A stretch of DNA of 36,545 bases from an uncultured Bacilli bacterium (GCA_910588025.1 CAJUQG010000012.1:1-36545); one strand, 5' to 3'; counted from the first letter of the stretch, positions 24,547 to 34,001 are shown. Notes: generated by a model not told the origin, from the letters alone. Made by a program: numbers and translations.

Positions 24547-25086
24547 TTAATAATTTTCAGCTTTTAATTCCATAAAACTTTGAGGATGTTTACAAACTGG
24601 GCAAACAGCTGGAGCATTTTCTCCTACTGTAATATGTCCACAGTTTCTACAAATCCAAACACGTTCTTCTCCTCTTTGAAATACTAAGTTATCTTCAATA
24701 TTTCCAACAATTTTTAAGTATCTTTCTTCATGATGACGTTCGATTTCTGCTACTTGTTCAAATAAACGGGCAATTTGGTCAAATCCTTCTTCACGAGCAA
24801 CTTCTGCAAAGTTTTTATACATATCAGTCCACTCAAAGTTTTCTCCACTTGCTGCATCTTTTAAGTTTGTCAAAGTATCTGGAATTTTTCCACCATTTAA
24901 TTCTTTGAACCACATTTTTGCATGTTCTTTTTCATTGTTTGCAGTTTCTTCAAAAATTGCTGCAATTTGTTCATACCCATCTTTTTTTGCTTGTGATGCG
25001 TAATATGAATATTTATTACGAGCTTGACTTTCTCCTGCGAAAGCTGCCATTAAGTTACTTTCAGTTTTACTTCCTTTTAATTCCAT
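24547..25086 (-). CDS. Rubrerythrin
   Basis: The 179-residue protein has the diiron four-helix part with ESQARNKY (19-26), ETANNEKEHAKMW (47-59), EVAREEGF (about 95-102) and EIERHHEERY (about 114-123). It ends with a rubredoxin-like Fe(SCys)4 site at C146, C149, C162 and C165. It reduces hydrogen peroxide in anaerobes and so indicates an oxygen-sensitive lifestyle. GAGGAGG precedes ATG 25086. It has its own promoter; no terminator is seen before the T-box, so some reading into pheST is possible. Confidence 0.96.
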   Translation of the reverse strand: MELKGSKTESNLMAAFAGESQARNKYSYYASQAKKDGYEQIAAIFEETANNEKEHAKMWFKELNGGKIPDTLTNLKDAASGENFEWTDMYKNFAEVAREEGFDQIARLFEQVAEIERHHEERYLKIVGNIEDNLVFQRGEERVWICRNCGHITVGENAPAVCPVCKHPQSFMELKAENY

Positions 25087-25111
25087 AATTTACCTCCTCA
25101 TTTCTTTTAAT

Positions 25112-25141
25112 ATTATATCTCACAAACGATTTCAAAGTAAA
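25112..25141 (-). promoter_or_regulatory. Promoter of rubrerythrin
   Basis: Minus-strand TTTACT (25136-25141), 18-bp spacer, TATAAT (25112-25117). No clear PerR or Fur box was seen. Confidence 0.7.
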
Positions 25142-25167
25142 GCATATTTTATTAAGTTTTAAATTGC

Positions 25168-25195
25168 TTGTATTATTCTTTTTTAATGTTATAAT
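25168..25195 (+). promoter_or_regulatory. Promoter of the gene at 25220
   Basis: TTGTAT (25168-25173), 16-bp spacer and TATAAT (25190-25195). The sequence just before the -10 (TAATGT) is the same as in the gmk promoter. Confidence 0.65.
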
Positions 25196-25219
25196 AAACC
25201 AAAAAAGGGGGAAATTTTT

Positions 25220-26032
25220 GTGTCAATTTATCAATCTATTTTGGAACAAATTCCTGAATTATCTAATTTTTATCGTTATGAAGGAGGCTTGTCTTATAAT
25301 TATTTTCAACCAAATTTAAATTTTTGTTCTAATCAATATGTTTATTTTTCAAAACATATCTCACATCATCATTATTATGTGAGTAAACGTCTTATTCAAT
25401 ATATTAACGAAATATTATTACAGCATCATATAAAACAACATCAATTTAGTTTTAATAATTTGCAACAATTTAACCAAATATTAGCTTTTCTTGAAGCATA
25501 TCCTATGGATGATTTTGTTAGTATTCAGTTTAGTATTTCTCCTATTATCTATGAATTGCTTTATAAAAATTGGATTATTAATACTAAGAAGAAATCATCG
25601 GATCGCCGTATTGAGAGATGTGACGTTAGAAAATATCAAGGGGGATATGGTTTTTGTGGAGATTGGTTATCTATTTTTAATATCTTAACATATTTTTATT
25701 CTTATCAAACGATTACGAAAAAAGATATTCTTCAATTTCTTATTTTGAAAAGAAAACAATTTTTTAAAGCGGAATATTCTGATAATCCAACATTTTTTTT
25801 AGAAGAAAAGCCACGAAATATTAAAATGAATTATCTTTTATTTAATGATTATGGAAAATATGAACTTATGAATTCACTTCAAAGTATTGTGGAAAATCAA
25901 TTATTTTTTCCTAATTCCTATTTGGCAACGAATCCAAATGATGAAATTAAAAAAGTTATTAATCAATATGGAAAAGAAAGAAAACGTATCTTACATTTAG
26001 CTGATATAAATTTTGATAGTTTTAATTCTTAA
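25220..26032 (+). CDS. Hypothetical protein upstream of gmk
   Basis: The 270-residue soluble protein starts at GTG, with AGGGGG 8 nt upstream. It is rich in Y, F, H, Q and N, with HISHHHYYVS near residue 50 and CDVRKYQGGYGFCGDW at about 134-149, which could bind a metal or form a loop. No signal peptide or membrane helix is seen, and no known motif. It has its own promoter and lies just before gmk. Function unknown. Confidence 0.75.
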   Translation: MSIYQSILEQIPELSNFYRYEGGLSYNYFQPNLNFCSNQYVYFSKHISHHHYYVSKRLIQYINEILLQHHIKQHQFSFNNLQQFNQILAFLEAYPMDDFVSIQFSISPIIYELLYKNWIINTKKKSSDRRIERCDVRKYQGGYGFCGDWLSIFNILTYFYSYQTITKKDILQFLILKRKQFFKAEYSDNPTFFLEEKPRNIKMNYLLFNDYGKYELMNSLQSIVENQLFFPNSYLATNPNDEIKKVINQYGKERKRILHLADINFDSFNS

Positions 26033-26057
26033 TCATATTATAAATCTATATTATAGC

Positions 26058-26087
26058 TTGTTATTTTCTTTATTCTAATGTTATAAT
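26058..26087 (+). promoter_or_regulatory. Promoter of gmk
   Basis: TTGTTA (26058-26063), 18-bp spacer, TATAAT (26082-26087). Confidence 0.7.
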
Positions 26088-26112
26088 ACGGTAATTAAGA
26101 AAAGGGGATTTT

Positions 26113-26796
26113 ATGTTAAAAACAAAACGTCAAGGTAGTTTAATTATTATTTCTGGCACCACTTGTGCAGGTAAGGGGACTGTTGTCCAACATTTAATTC
26201 AAAGAAATCAAAATTTATCTTTATCTATTTCTTATACTTCTAGAAAAATGCGTGATGGAGAAACAAATGGCGTGGAATACTTTTTTGTTACTCAAGAAGA
26301 ATTTGAGAGAAAAATTGAGCAAGGGGATTTTTTAGAATATGAAACTGTTCAATATGGAAAATATTATGGTACTCCAAAAAAAGAAGTTCATGAATTATTA
26401 GAACAAGGCAAAGATGTTATTTTAGAAATTGATGTCAAAGGTGCTCAAAAAATTAAAGAAATGTTTCCAGAAACTATTTTAATATTCATTATGGCTCCAA
26501 GTATGGAAGAAGTAAAAAAACGCATCAAAGCTCGTGGAAAAGAAAATAATGAACAAATTATCAAAAGATTTCAAGTTGCTTATCAAGAAATTAATGAGAT
26601 TCCAAAATATAATTATGTAGTAGTTAATGATGAAGTTCAGTTAGCTGTTCAAAAAATAGAAGCTATCTTACTGAGTGAAAAATGTCGTGTTGACCGTATT
26701 GAAGAAATTGCCGTCGAAAACCAAGAAGAAATTATTCATGAATTTTTAATGGATAAAAATTTTGATAATTCTAATTCTTTTGATTTTGAAGTTTAA
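26113..26796 (+). CDS. gmk: Guanylate kinase
   Basis: The 227-residue protein has the P-loop GTTCAGKGT (15-23). The GMP-binding region has SYTSRKMRDGE and VEYFFVTQEEFE, and GDFLEYETVQYGKYYGTPK follows. The lid carries KKRIKARGKE. It phosphorylates GMP to GDP. The length is slightly above the usual 200-210 because of an acidic tail. AAAGGGG precedes ATG 26113. In Bacillota gmk usually stands near rpoZ and priA; here it is between two hypothetical genes. Confidence 0.96.
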   Translation: MLKTKRQGSLIIISGTTCAGKGTVVQHLIQRNQNLSLSISYTSRKMRDGETNGVEYFFVTQEEFERKIEQGDFLEYETVQYGKYYGTPKKEVHELLEQGKDVILEIDVKGAQKIKEMFPETILIFIMAPSMEEVKKRIKARGKENNEQIIKRFQVAYQEINEIPKYNYVVVNDEVQLAVQKIEAILLSEKCRVDRIEEIAVENQEEIIHEFLMDKNFDNSNSFDFEV

Positions 26797-26870
26797 ACTT
26801 TTATCAATGATGGTTTCCTTATCATAAAAAAATTTTGTCATAGAATAGTACTATTAAAAGGAGCAATATC

Positions 26871-27653
26871 ATGTGTGGATTTTTAGATAAAAGTGGAAGT
26901 TTTTTTGAAGTAGCTATTTCTTCCATTCCAGCATTTACTCAAGAACAATGTTTACAAAAATGTCAAAGTAATCCTAGACTAGAAAAGCTTTTTTATCTCT
27001 TTTCACAAAAATATCAAACATTTTTGCCTTATTATGATTTTTTAATTCATAAATTAGGTTTTATTCATCTTGGTATTCTTGGAGATGATACTTTATATGG
27101 AACAGGAAAGTTTAATCAAATTTTAATCAAAAAGATTCCAAAAGATTTTCAGTTTAACAAATCAGGATATGAAATGTTATATAATAATAACGAAAAAGAA
27201 GTAGCAATTGTTAGTACTTACGATGATAAAAATCTTGACTTTCAATTTGGAATCGAACAATATATGGAAGGTGTATTATTTTCTAATGGTGTTTTTTCTT
27301 CCTTAAAAAATATTCCTTTCCATCAATCTTTAATCCAAACCATATTAACTGGTTTTATAGCAACTTATAGTTTTATAGGCAAAGATATTGAAGATTTAAA
27401 AATCGTTAATCATTTTTATAATTATTTTACAGAGCGTATGGGTGGAGTTATTTTAGCAAGTATGAATCCTCGATATGGTATATACGATAAAAATTTGCTT
27501 AGTGATGTTCAAAGAATGATTTTGGAATCTTTAAATTTTGATCCTGAATTTGATTTATCTGTTAGAAATGAGTTTTCTAATCCATATCCACTCAATAATA
27601 ATATAGAGTTTATAAAGCGTTTAAATAGATGTAAATATAATGTGTTAAAATGA
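26871..27653 (+). CDS. Hypothetical protein downstream of gmk
   Basis: The 260-residue soluble protein starts MCGFLDKSGSFF after AAAGGAG. It has a cluster of Cys near residues 27-31 (CLQKC) but no family motif I know. A FIATYSF stretch is only weakly hydrophobic. It ends just before a strong bidirectional terminator. Size and context resemble those of the gene at 25220, but no similarity is visible by eye. Function unknown. Confidence 0.75.
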   Translation: MCGFLDKSGSFFEVAISSIPAFTQEQCLQKCQSNPRLEKLFYLFSQKYQTFLPYYDFLIHKLGFIHLGILGDDTLYGTGKFNQILIKKIPKDFQFNKSGYEMLYNNNEKEVAIVSTYDDKNLDFQFGIEQYMEGVLFSNGVFSSLKNIPFHQSLIQTILTGFIATYSFIGKDIEDLKIVNHFYNYFTERMGGVILASMNPRYGIYDKNLLSDVQRMILESLNFDPEFDLSVRNEFSNPYPLNNNIEFIKRLNRCKYNVLK

Positions 27654-27666
27654 ATTTTACTTTAAA

Positions 27667-27702
27667 TAAAAAAACTCTCTAATGTTTATTGAGAGTTTTT
27701 TT
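27667..27702 (+). terminator. Bidirectional terminator between convergent genes
   Basis: AAACTCTC pairs with GAGAGTTT across an 11-nt loop; T runs follow on both strands. It ends the plus-strand gmk region and the minus-strand murE/DUF1653 unit. Confidence 0.9.
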
Positions 27703-27927
27703 CCTCAATTCGTTCAAAACGATATTCTTGTGTAACGTTTGGATATTTTACTTTGTCTACTTTACTTTGAAACATTTCTATAGGTCTAATCCATATGGTT
27801 GGATTTTCTTCGTCTGTGTGTATGTAGATTACATATTCTTCTAGTGTTTCTGAATGTTTTCCTAATTCTAATATTCTACTTCTCTTCCTTTAAAATGAAG
27901 GTACTTTTGACCTTTTTCAATTTTCAT
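27686..27927 (-). pseudogene. DUF1653-type gene with a frameshift
   Basis: ATG 27927 overlaps the murE stop by 4 bp (ATGA). The first frame gives MKIEKGQKYLHFKGREVEY and then a stop. The next frame continues with LELGKHSETLEEYVIYIH, then NPTIWIRPIEMF and EYRFERIEEK. Joined, they make an 80-residue protein with the DUF1653 pattern (HFKG, KHSETLEE, WIRPIEMF, RFE). One missing base near 27872-27876 explains the break. There is no obvious slippery sequence, so it is a fresh pseudogene or a sequencing error rather than programmed frameshifting. Confidence 0.75.
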
Positions 27928-29303
27928 TTTTCTTTTTTCTTTTCTTCCACATACTTTTTAATTTCTTCACTATCATCTAAATGAATTTTTTCATGACCAA
28001 TTATTTGGTAATCTTCATGACCTTTTCCAAGTATTAGAACAATGTCATCTTTTTTGATTAAGTCTAGTGCTTTTTTAATTGCTTCTTTTCGATCTAACAT
28101 AATTTCATAATTATCTTTTTCTACCCCTTTTATGATATCATCCATAATTTTTTTAGGGTCTTCGGTTCTTGGATTATCACTTGTAAATATGACATAATCA
28201 CTTTTATTTGAGGCAATTTTCCCCATAATAGGACGTTTGATAGGATCTCTATCTCCTCCGCATCCGACTAAAGTTATAATTCTTTGTTTCGCAAGTTCAC
28301 GATAAGATTCAATGACTTTTTCAACAGCATCTGGGGTATGAGCATAATCCACAACAGCAAATCCTTCTTTTACTTTGTAGGTTTCACATCTTCCTTTGGG
28401 TGGGAAAATAAAAGCCGTCTTTTCAATAATACTTGGAATATCAAAACCATACTCATGACAAATGGCTAAAGCAGTAATATAGTTATAAACATTAAATTTA
28501 CCTGTTAAATTTGTTCTTAGATGATACTCTTTTTGTTGATAAGTAAATGAAATTTGGGTTTCAGCTGGAGTAATCATAAAATCATTTATTTTATAATCTT
28601 GAGCATTCATTCCTAAAGTTTTCACTTTTACATTATCTTTTTGAAATTTTATTCCAGAAGGATCATCACAATTGGTTAAGAATATTCCAGTTGGCTCCAT
28701 GTATTTTAATAAATCTAATTTTGTTTTTAAATAGTTTTCCATGGTTTTATGATAATCTAAGTGATCTTCAGTTAAATTTGTAAAAGCACCGATAGCATAT
28801 TTTAAACCAGCGATTCGCTCTAAACTAATGGCATGCGAACTTACTTCCATTACTACTGTTGTACAACCATTTTCTAATGCTTCTGTTAATAACTTATAGG
28901 TTGTTAACATATCTGGCGTAGTATTTGATAATTCTTTTTCGATATTTTCATAGAAAAAACCAATCGTACCCATGTAAGCAACTTTAACACCTAATTTTTT
29001 TAAAAGTTGATAGGTTAAATAACAAGTAGTTGTTTTTCCGTTGGTTCCTGTTACGCCAATTATTTTTAATTTTTGAAATAAGGAACTATATTCTTTTTGT
29101 AATGTCTCTTTTAAGTATTCTTCTGTACTCGAAACAAGTTCTAGAGGAACACTACATTCTACTTGTTTTTCCGCAATAATTTTTATTGCACCATTTTTTA
29201 TCGCATCATTAATATAATCATGACCATCTACGGTATGACCTTTGATTGCAATAAAGATATTACCTGGTTTTACTAGTTTAGAATTGGTTTCATAATTTAT
29301 CAT
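27924..29303 (-). CDS. murE: UDP-MurNAc-tripeptide synthetase
   Basis: The 459-residue Mur ligase adds the third amino acid to the peptidoglycan stem peptide in the cytosol. It has an N-terminal uridine-binding domain (about 1-75), the ATP loop VTGTNGKTTT (84-93), the MEVSSHAISLERI and TNLTEDHLDYHKTM segments, and a C-terminal domain with DNPR at 376-379. DNPR is the signature of enzymes that add meso-diaminopimelate. GAGGTG precedes ATG 29303. It is coupled to the DUF1653 remnant downstream. Confidence 0.95.
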   Translation of the reverse strand: MINYETNSKLVKPGNIFIAIKGHTVDGHDYINDAIKNGAIKIIAEKQVECSVPLELVSSTEEYLKETLQKEYSSLFQKLKIIGVTGTNGKTTTCYLTYQLLKKLGVKVAYMGTIGFFYENIEKELSNTTPDMLTTYKLLTEALENGCTTVVMEVSSHAISLERIAGLKYAIGAFTNLTEDHLDYHKTMENYLKTKLDLLKYMEPTGIFLTNCDDPSGIKFQKDNVKVKTLGMNAQDYKINDFMITPAETQISFTYQQKEYHLRTNLTGKFNVYNYITALAICHEYGFDIPSIIEKTAFIFPPKGRCETYKVKEGFAVVDYAHTPDAVEKVIESYRELAKQRIITLVGCGGDRDPIKRPIMGKIASNKSDYVIFTSDNPRTEDPKKIMDDIIKGVEKDNYEIMLDRKEAIKKALDLIKKDDIVLILGKGHEDYQIIGHEKIHLDDSEEIKKYVEEKKKEK

Positions 29304-29348
29304 TTTTTCACCTCTTAATTAAGTTTATTATAACAAAAAAGAGATATG

Positions 29349-29372
29349 AAAAAAAGCGCTTATACTTGCGCC
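29349..29372 (-). terminator. Terminator of the coiled-coil operon
   Basis: On the minus strand GCGC..GCGC forms a short GC-rich stem with 8-nt loop, followed by seven T; it overlaps the stop region of the 81-residue gene. Confidence 0.7.
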
Positions 29373-29605
29373 TTTAAGATATTTGTTAATGTTAGCATTA
29401 ATTCTGGATCCGTTACTTTTTCAACATAAGTATCTTGTCCTTCTATTATGCTTTCTAAAATAGCAACATTTGTTGGAATTACTTCTTTGAACTGATCTAT
29501 TTCCATAACTAAGAAATAGTTATGATTCATATACTCAGTTTCATTTAATACAACATAACGCATTTGGTTGTCTAAGGTAATAATTGTGTTAATTTGTATT
29601 GGCAT
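29360..29605 (-). CDS. Small protein resembling DUF1292 family
   Basis: The 81-residue soluble protein resembles DUF1292/YrzB-like proteins: an initial ITLDN strand, then YVVLNETEYMNHNYFLVMEID, and a C-terminal helix. The similarity is by eye only. GGAGGTAATG sits inside the end of the upstream gene, and the stop and start overlap in TAATG, so translation is coupled to the coiled-coil protein. The two products may act together. Confidence 0.7.
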   Translation of the reverse strand: MPIQINTIITLDNQMRYVVLNETEYMNHNYFLVMEIDQFKEVIPTNVAILESIIEGQDTYVEKVTDPELMLTLTNILKAQV

Positions 29606-31782
29606 TATACATTACCTCCATCTAAAAGTGTATTAAAATCAACATAATCTTCATCTTTAAAATCACTAATCATGACATCTTCTGAAGATACTGTTGGTTC
29701 TTTTGGAGTCGTAGTTGTACTTTCTAGTGGTTCTACATGAATTACTTTCCATCTTTCTTTTAAAGGTGGATTATCAATTGTACCTAAAGGAATTATTTCA
29801 TCCATGTTGATAGGTTCTATTTCTTTTGTAGGTTCTAACGTAATGTTTGGCTCTAATATAGTATTTTCCTTTGTTGATGAAACATCATTTAATGGAGTAT
29901 TAAAGGAATCCATTACAAAATCGGTTGGAGCACTTTCTTGGAAATCTAGAGGTGTTTCTACATTTAGTGTTGGTCCGATATTCGGTGTTTCTTCTACGGG
30001 AGTATTGATAGTTTCTATATTCATATCTATCGGAGTTATCGCCACATTTTCTTCTACTGGTGTCTCAAACCAATTGATAGTATTATCATTTTCTTTACTT
30101 TCTTCTTGTGATTCTTCAATTAAAACATCTTTATTCTTTTCACTTCGATTATAAGTATCTTTGTCATTTTCTGGTTCTGTTGCTATGCGGAAATTATTCA
30201 TCAAAGTATTTTCTGGTTCTTCGATTACTGGTTTTGGTTCTTCATCAATTTCTTGATTTGTAATAAAAGAACCTAGAATCATTTCGACTTCGTCATAAAT
30301 TTCACTCGGTGTTTGGCTAAATTTCTTAATTGTATTAATTTCTTTTACTCGGTCGGTTAATTCTTTTAATCTTGTTTTATCATTTTCAACTGCTAATACA
30401 TCTTTTGTTTTAGAAGAAATCATGGTTTTTTTGTGAATATCTTTTAAATCCTCAGCAATTTTAGTCATTTTGGTTTGAATCGCTTGGATTTCATTTTCTT
30501 CTATCATTTGTGATTGTTTCATTAAATCTTGCATTTCTGTTTCATATGATTCGATGATTTTTTGAACAACGCTTAGCTCTTCTTCCTTTTTGTTGTAAGC
30601 AGCTATTAAAATAGCTTTTTTACGAGGAGTAGCATTTTCCATATTTGCTTCCATTACTTGCTTGTTTTCTGCTAATTCTTTTCTTAGATTTTCTGAAATT
30701 TGATTGGCTGAACTTAATAAAGAATTTAAAATTCTTACTTTTTCCATATCAATTTTTCTAATTTTGTTTTGACATTCTATTAATTCTTTTTCTAATTCTA
30801 TTTTTTGTTGTTCTAAATATTTTTCTCGTTCTAAAATTACTGGCGTATCATTGCCATCATATCTTTTATTTTCTAAATCTGCGGCGAAGATATCACGTTC
30901 TCTAATTGCTCGTTCTTCTTCTTCTTGTAAAACACGCGCTAATTCTTGGCTACTCGCAATATCCATGTAAGGATTTTTCTTTAATAAATTTACTAATTCT
31001 TTTATTTTTAGGAAACAACCCATGCGATCGTCTTCTATTAATAATTCTTTGGCTTCACTACCAATCATTACAGCATCGATTTGAATTTCTTCTTTTCTTT
31101 GTTCTAATGCTTCTAATTTATTTTCTAATTCTTCTAAATGTTTTTCGTCTTCTTTTTTTAAATTAGTATCGATATAAGAAATATTACTAGCTAAATTGGC
31201 TTCGGTATCTTTTAATTTGGCTTTTTCACTGTCTATTTTTTGTTTCCCATCTTCAACTTTTGTCGTTAGATTGGATAGATTTTCTACTGCCTTACGGTAT
31301 TCTTCTGCAACCATCTTTTCTTCGACTTCTGTTTTATTTTTTTTCTTTTCTTGTTCTGAAATCAGATTTTTATAGTATTCGCTACTTTCCGAATCATTTT
31401 TTATAGATGCTAGTTTTTCTTTTAAAGTTTCAATTAAACGATTTAATTTAGCTATTTTATCTTGTAAATCATTTAATTTTTTATGAGTTTCGTCTTCTTC
31501 TTTTAAAGAGGATTTTAAAGCACTTTCTAATTCTTTTTGTGAGCTTTCTAGTTTGCGAATTTTTAATTCAAGACTAACTTTGATATTTTCATCAATGATT
31601 CGATCACTAGCTTTCACATATTTTTCATCTTGCATCGATTTTTTTTGTTCTTCAAGCTCTCTTTTCTTAAGTTCAATTTCTTCATTGATTTCTTCTAATT
31701 CCGCTTTTAATGTGTCAATATTTGACGTACTTTTTGACATTTCGATTAGTGTATCGATCTTAAAAATTAAGTCTTTTTGCAT
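29605..31782 (-). CDS. Large coiled-coil protein with disordered acidic tail
   Basis: The 725-residue protein has almost continuous heptad-type coiled coil from about 1 to 490 (many E, K, L). The last 230 residues are low in complexity and rich in E, P, T and N (TPVEETPNIGPTL, EPNITLEPTKEIEP), and look disordered. No ATPase motif, signal or membrane segment is visible, so it is not SMC. It may be a cytoskeletal, cell-shape or division scaffold; that is inference. The ribosome site (AGTGGG) is weak. An 81-residue partner follows by overlap. Confidence 0.85.
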   Translation of the reverse strand: MQKDLIFKIDTLIEMSKSTSNIDTLKAELEEINEEIELKKRELEEQKKSMQDEKYVKASDRIIDENIKVSLELKIRKLESSQKELESALKSSLKEEDETHKKLNDLQDKIAKLNRLIETLKEKLASIKNDSESSEYYKNLISEQEKKKNKTEVEEKMVAEEYRKAVENLSNLTTKVEDGKQKIDSEKAKLKDTEANLASNISYIDTNLKKEDEKHLEELENKLEALEQRKEEIQIDAVMIGSEAKELLIEDDRMGCFLKIKELVNLLKKNPYMDIASSQELARVLQEEEERAIRERDIFAADLENKRYDGNDTPVILEREKYLEQQKIELEKELIECQNKIRKIDMEKVRILNSLLSSANQISENLRKELAENKQVMEANMENATPRKKAILIAAYNKKEEELSVVQKIIESYETEMQDLMKQSQMIEENEIQAIQTKMTKIAEDLKDIHKKTMISSKTKDVLAVENDKTRLKELTDRVKEINTIKKFSQTPSEIYDEVEMILGSFITNQEIDEEPKPVIEEPENTLMNNFRIATEPENDKDTYNRSEKNKDVLIEESQEESKENDNTINWFETPVEENVAITPIDMNIETINTPVEETPNIGPTLNVETPLDFQESAPTDFVMDSFNTPLNDVSSTKENTILEPNITLEPTKEIEPINMDEIIPLGTIDNPPLKERWKVIHVEPLESTTTTPKEPTVSSEDVMISDFKDEDYVDFNTLLDGGNV

Positions 31783-31860
31783 ACTTAGCCCACTTTCTTA
31801 TTCTTTTCTAATATTAATACTAACATAGATTTTTTTTTTTTTCAATTTAAAATTCGACAG

Positions 31861-31889
31861 AAAAAAAAGATACGTTTTGCGTTATCTTT
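31861..31889 (-). terminator. Terminator of the cysS-yugP unit
   Basis: On the minus strand AAAGATAACG and CGTATCTTT pair (one bulge) across a 5-nt loop, followed by T; it overlaps the stop of the peptidase gene. Confidence 0.75.
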
Positions 31890-32553
31890 CTTCTCTATTT
31901 GTTAAAATTAAAATAAGACGAACTAATTCTAGGGCACTACTTAAAACTCCAGCTAGATAAGTACTTGCGGCTGCAAATAGCATTTGTTTTACTCCTTGTT
32001 GTTCATTGGTATCGGCAAGTTTTAAATGATCTAACTCTTTTTTAGCACGCATGCTGGCATTGATTTCCACAGGAAGCGTTACTATTTGAAATAAAAGTCC
32101 AGTTCCTACGCAAGCGATACCAAGCCATATTAGATTGAAAGATTCTAGCAGAAGTCCTAAAGCAATAATCGCATAAGAAATAGACGTAGCAATGTGAACG
32201 ATAGGAAATATAGCACTACGAAAACGCATATACATGTAACCTTCTTGGTCTTGAATGGCATGTCCACATTCATGAGCAGCAACTGCCATGGCAGCAATCG
32301 TTTTTCCATGATAAATATCACTTGATAAACGAACGACTTTTTTATTGGGGTCGTAATGGTCTGTTAAGTTTCCTTTGGTTTCAACTATATACATGTCTTT
32401 TAAATCGTGTTTGTCTAAAATACTTCTTGCTACATCATAGCCAGTTAATTCTTGTTTATTGGCAATTTGTTTGTATTTGTTATAGTTTACAGATACCATC
32501 ATCTGGGCGAGAGCAGGTATTATTAAAATTAATACTAATATGATACCATTCAT
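31882..32553 (-). CDS. yugP: Zinc metallopeptidase, YugP family
   Basis: The 223-residue membrane protein has an N-terminal hydrophobic helix (about 3-20), the zinc-binding motif HECGH at 94-98, and two or three C-terminal hydrophobic segments (about 115-150 and 185-215). This matches the neutral zinc metallopeptidase family typified by YugP. It is a membrane protease whose substrates are not known. GTAGGAGG precedes ATG 32553, which is 9 bp after the cysS stop, so it is in the cysS operon. Confidence 0.92.
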   Translation of the reverse strand: MNGIILVLILIIPALAQMMVSVNYNKYKQIANKQELTGYDVARSILDKHDLKDMYIVETKGNLTDHYDPNKKVVRLSSDIYHGKTIAAMAVAAHECGHAIQDQEGYMYMRFRSAIFPIVHIATSISYAIIALGLLLESFNLIWLGIACVGTGLLFQIVTLPVEINASMRAKKELDHLKLADTNEQQGVKQMLFAAASTYLAGVLSSALELVRLILILTNREER

Positions 32554-32562
32554 GTTTTCCTC

Positions 32563-33951
32563 CTACTTTATTATATATGTGGTTCCTTCTCTTGTATCTT
32601 GAATATAAATTCCTTCTTTTTCTAATTGTTCACGAATTTGGTCAGCTAAGGTGAAGTCTTTTTGTTCTTTGGCCTTTTTTCGTTCAGCAATTTTTTGTTC
32701 AATGTAAGCTTTTTTCTCAGAACTCAATTGCTCTTTTTTGATTAAATCAAGTGATAGTACTTGGTCCCAAGCCTTTATTAATTCTCGTTTGGTGAAGTCA
32801 TTGGTATCACTTTTTAATAAATCATAAATTAAGGTTATAGTATTTGCCGTATTTAAGTCATTGCTTAAGTGATTTTTAAATTCTTGATCATATTCTTCAA
32901 ATAACTTTTTATCTAATTCTCCATGGGAAGCTAGGGCTTGCACTTTTGCTTTTAATTTTTGATAGGTTTTAAAAGCATTATCTAAATTTTCATAACTAAA
33001 AACTAATTGACGACGATAATGAGAATTTAAACACATAAAACGAAATGCTAAAGGGTCATAACCTTTTTCTTTTAATAAGGAAACGGTTAAGGTTGCTCCT
33101 TTACTTTTACTCATTTTACCAGTTTCATCCATTAAGTGTTCGTTATGAAACCAATAATTACACCATTTGTCTCCTAAGTAAGATTCACTTTGAGCGATTT
33201 CGTTGGTATGATGGGGAAAAATATTGTCTACTCCTCCACCATGAATATCTAAATATTCGCCACAGTAATGTAAACTAATTCCAGAACATTCAATATGCCA
33301 TCCTGGGTAACCAGTTCCCCATGGGCTTTCCCATTTTAATTCTTGACTTTCAAATTTTGATTTGGTAAACCAAAGAACAAAGTCAGCTTGATTTTTTTTG
33401 AATTCATCAAAATCAACACCATCACGTGCACCGATGACCATTTCATCTTCTTTATGGTTGGTTAATTTATAATAATCTTTGAGTTTTGATGTATCAAAAT
33501 AAACATTTCCCCCCGCAAGGTAAGCAAAATCTGTCGCTAATAATTTTTCAATAATTTTAAAATAATCTGATATGTGTTTGGTTGCTGGAGCAATAATATC
33601 GGGAACACGATTGTTTAATAATTTAAAGTCTTTCATAAATTGTTCGGTATAAAATTCGGCAATTTCTAACACAGTCTTTTTTTGTTTTTGAGCACTTTTG
33701 ACCATTTTGTCTTCCCCAGAATCCGAATCACTCGTTAAGTGACCAACATCGGTGATGTTCATTACTCTTAAAACATCATACCCTAAATAACGTAGGGTTT
33801 TATCTAACATATCATGACCAATATAATTACGCATATTTCCAATGTGTTGATCGTGATAAACGGTTGGACCACAAGTATAGAATTTTACTTTTCCTTCTTC
33901 TCTTGGGATAAATTCTTCTATAGTTCTTGTTAAAGTATTATAAATTTTCAT
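32563..33951 (-). CDS. cysS: Cysteinyl-tRNA synthetase
   Basis: The 462-residue class I synthetase has CGPTVYHDQHIGN (27-39) with the HIGH-type signature, the zinc ligands C27, C222, H247 and E251 (WHIECSG, HHTNE), and KMSKS at 279-283. The C-terminal helical domain ends normally. It charges tRNA-Cys. AAAGGAAAG precedes ATG 33951. No T-box is present, but a short open frame ending in two Cys codons lies 50 bp upstream. Confidence 0.97.
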   Translation of the reverse strand: MKIYNTLTRTIEEFIPREEGKVKFYTCGPTVYHDQHIGNMRNYIGHDMLDKTLRYLGYDVLRVMNITDVGHLTSDSDSGEDKMVKSAQKQKKTVLEIAEFYTEQFMKDFKLLNNRVPDIIAPATKHISDYFKIIEKLLATDFAYLAGGNVYFDTSKLKDYYKLTNHKEDEMVIGARDGVDFDEFKKNQADFVLWFTKSKFESQELKWESPWGTGYPGWHIECSGISLHYCGEYLDIHGGGVDNIFPHHTNEIAQSESYLGDKWCNYWFHNEHLMDETGKMSKSKGATLTVSLLKEKGYDPLAFRFMCLNSHYRRQLVFSYENLDNAFKTYQKLKAKVQALASHGELDKKLFEEYDQEFKNHLSNDLNTANTITLIYDLLKSDTNDFTKRELIKAWDQVLSLDLIKKEQLSSEKKAYIEQKIAERKKAKEQKDFTLADQIREQLEKEGIYIQDTREGTTYIIK

Positions 33952-34001
33952 TTTATCTTTCCTTTTCTAGTTTATTTTATTCGACAATAGCAATTTTAAT
34001 T

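Noticed and set aside
27866..27880. Programmed frameshift in the DUF1653 gene
   Set aside because: No slippery heptamer and no downstream structure; a simple one-base loss explains it.
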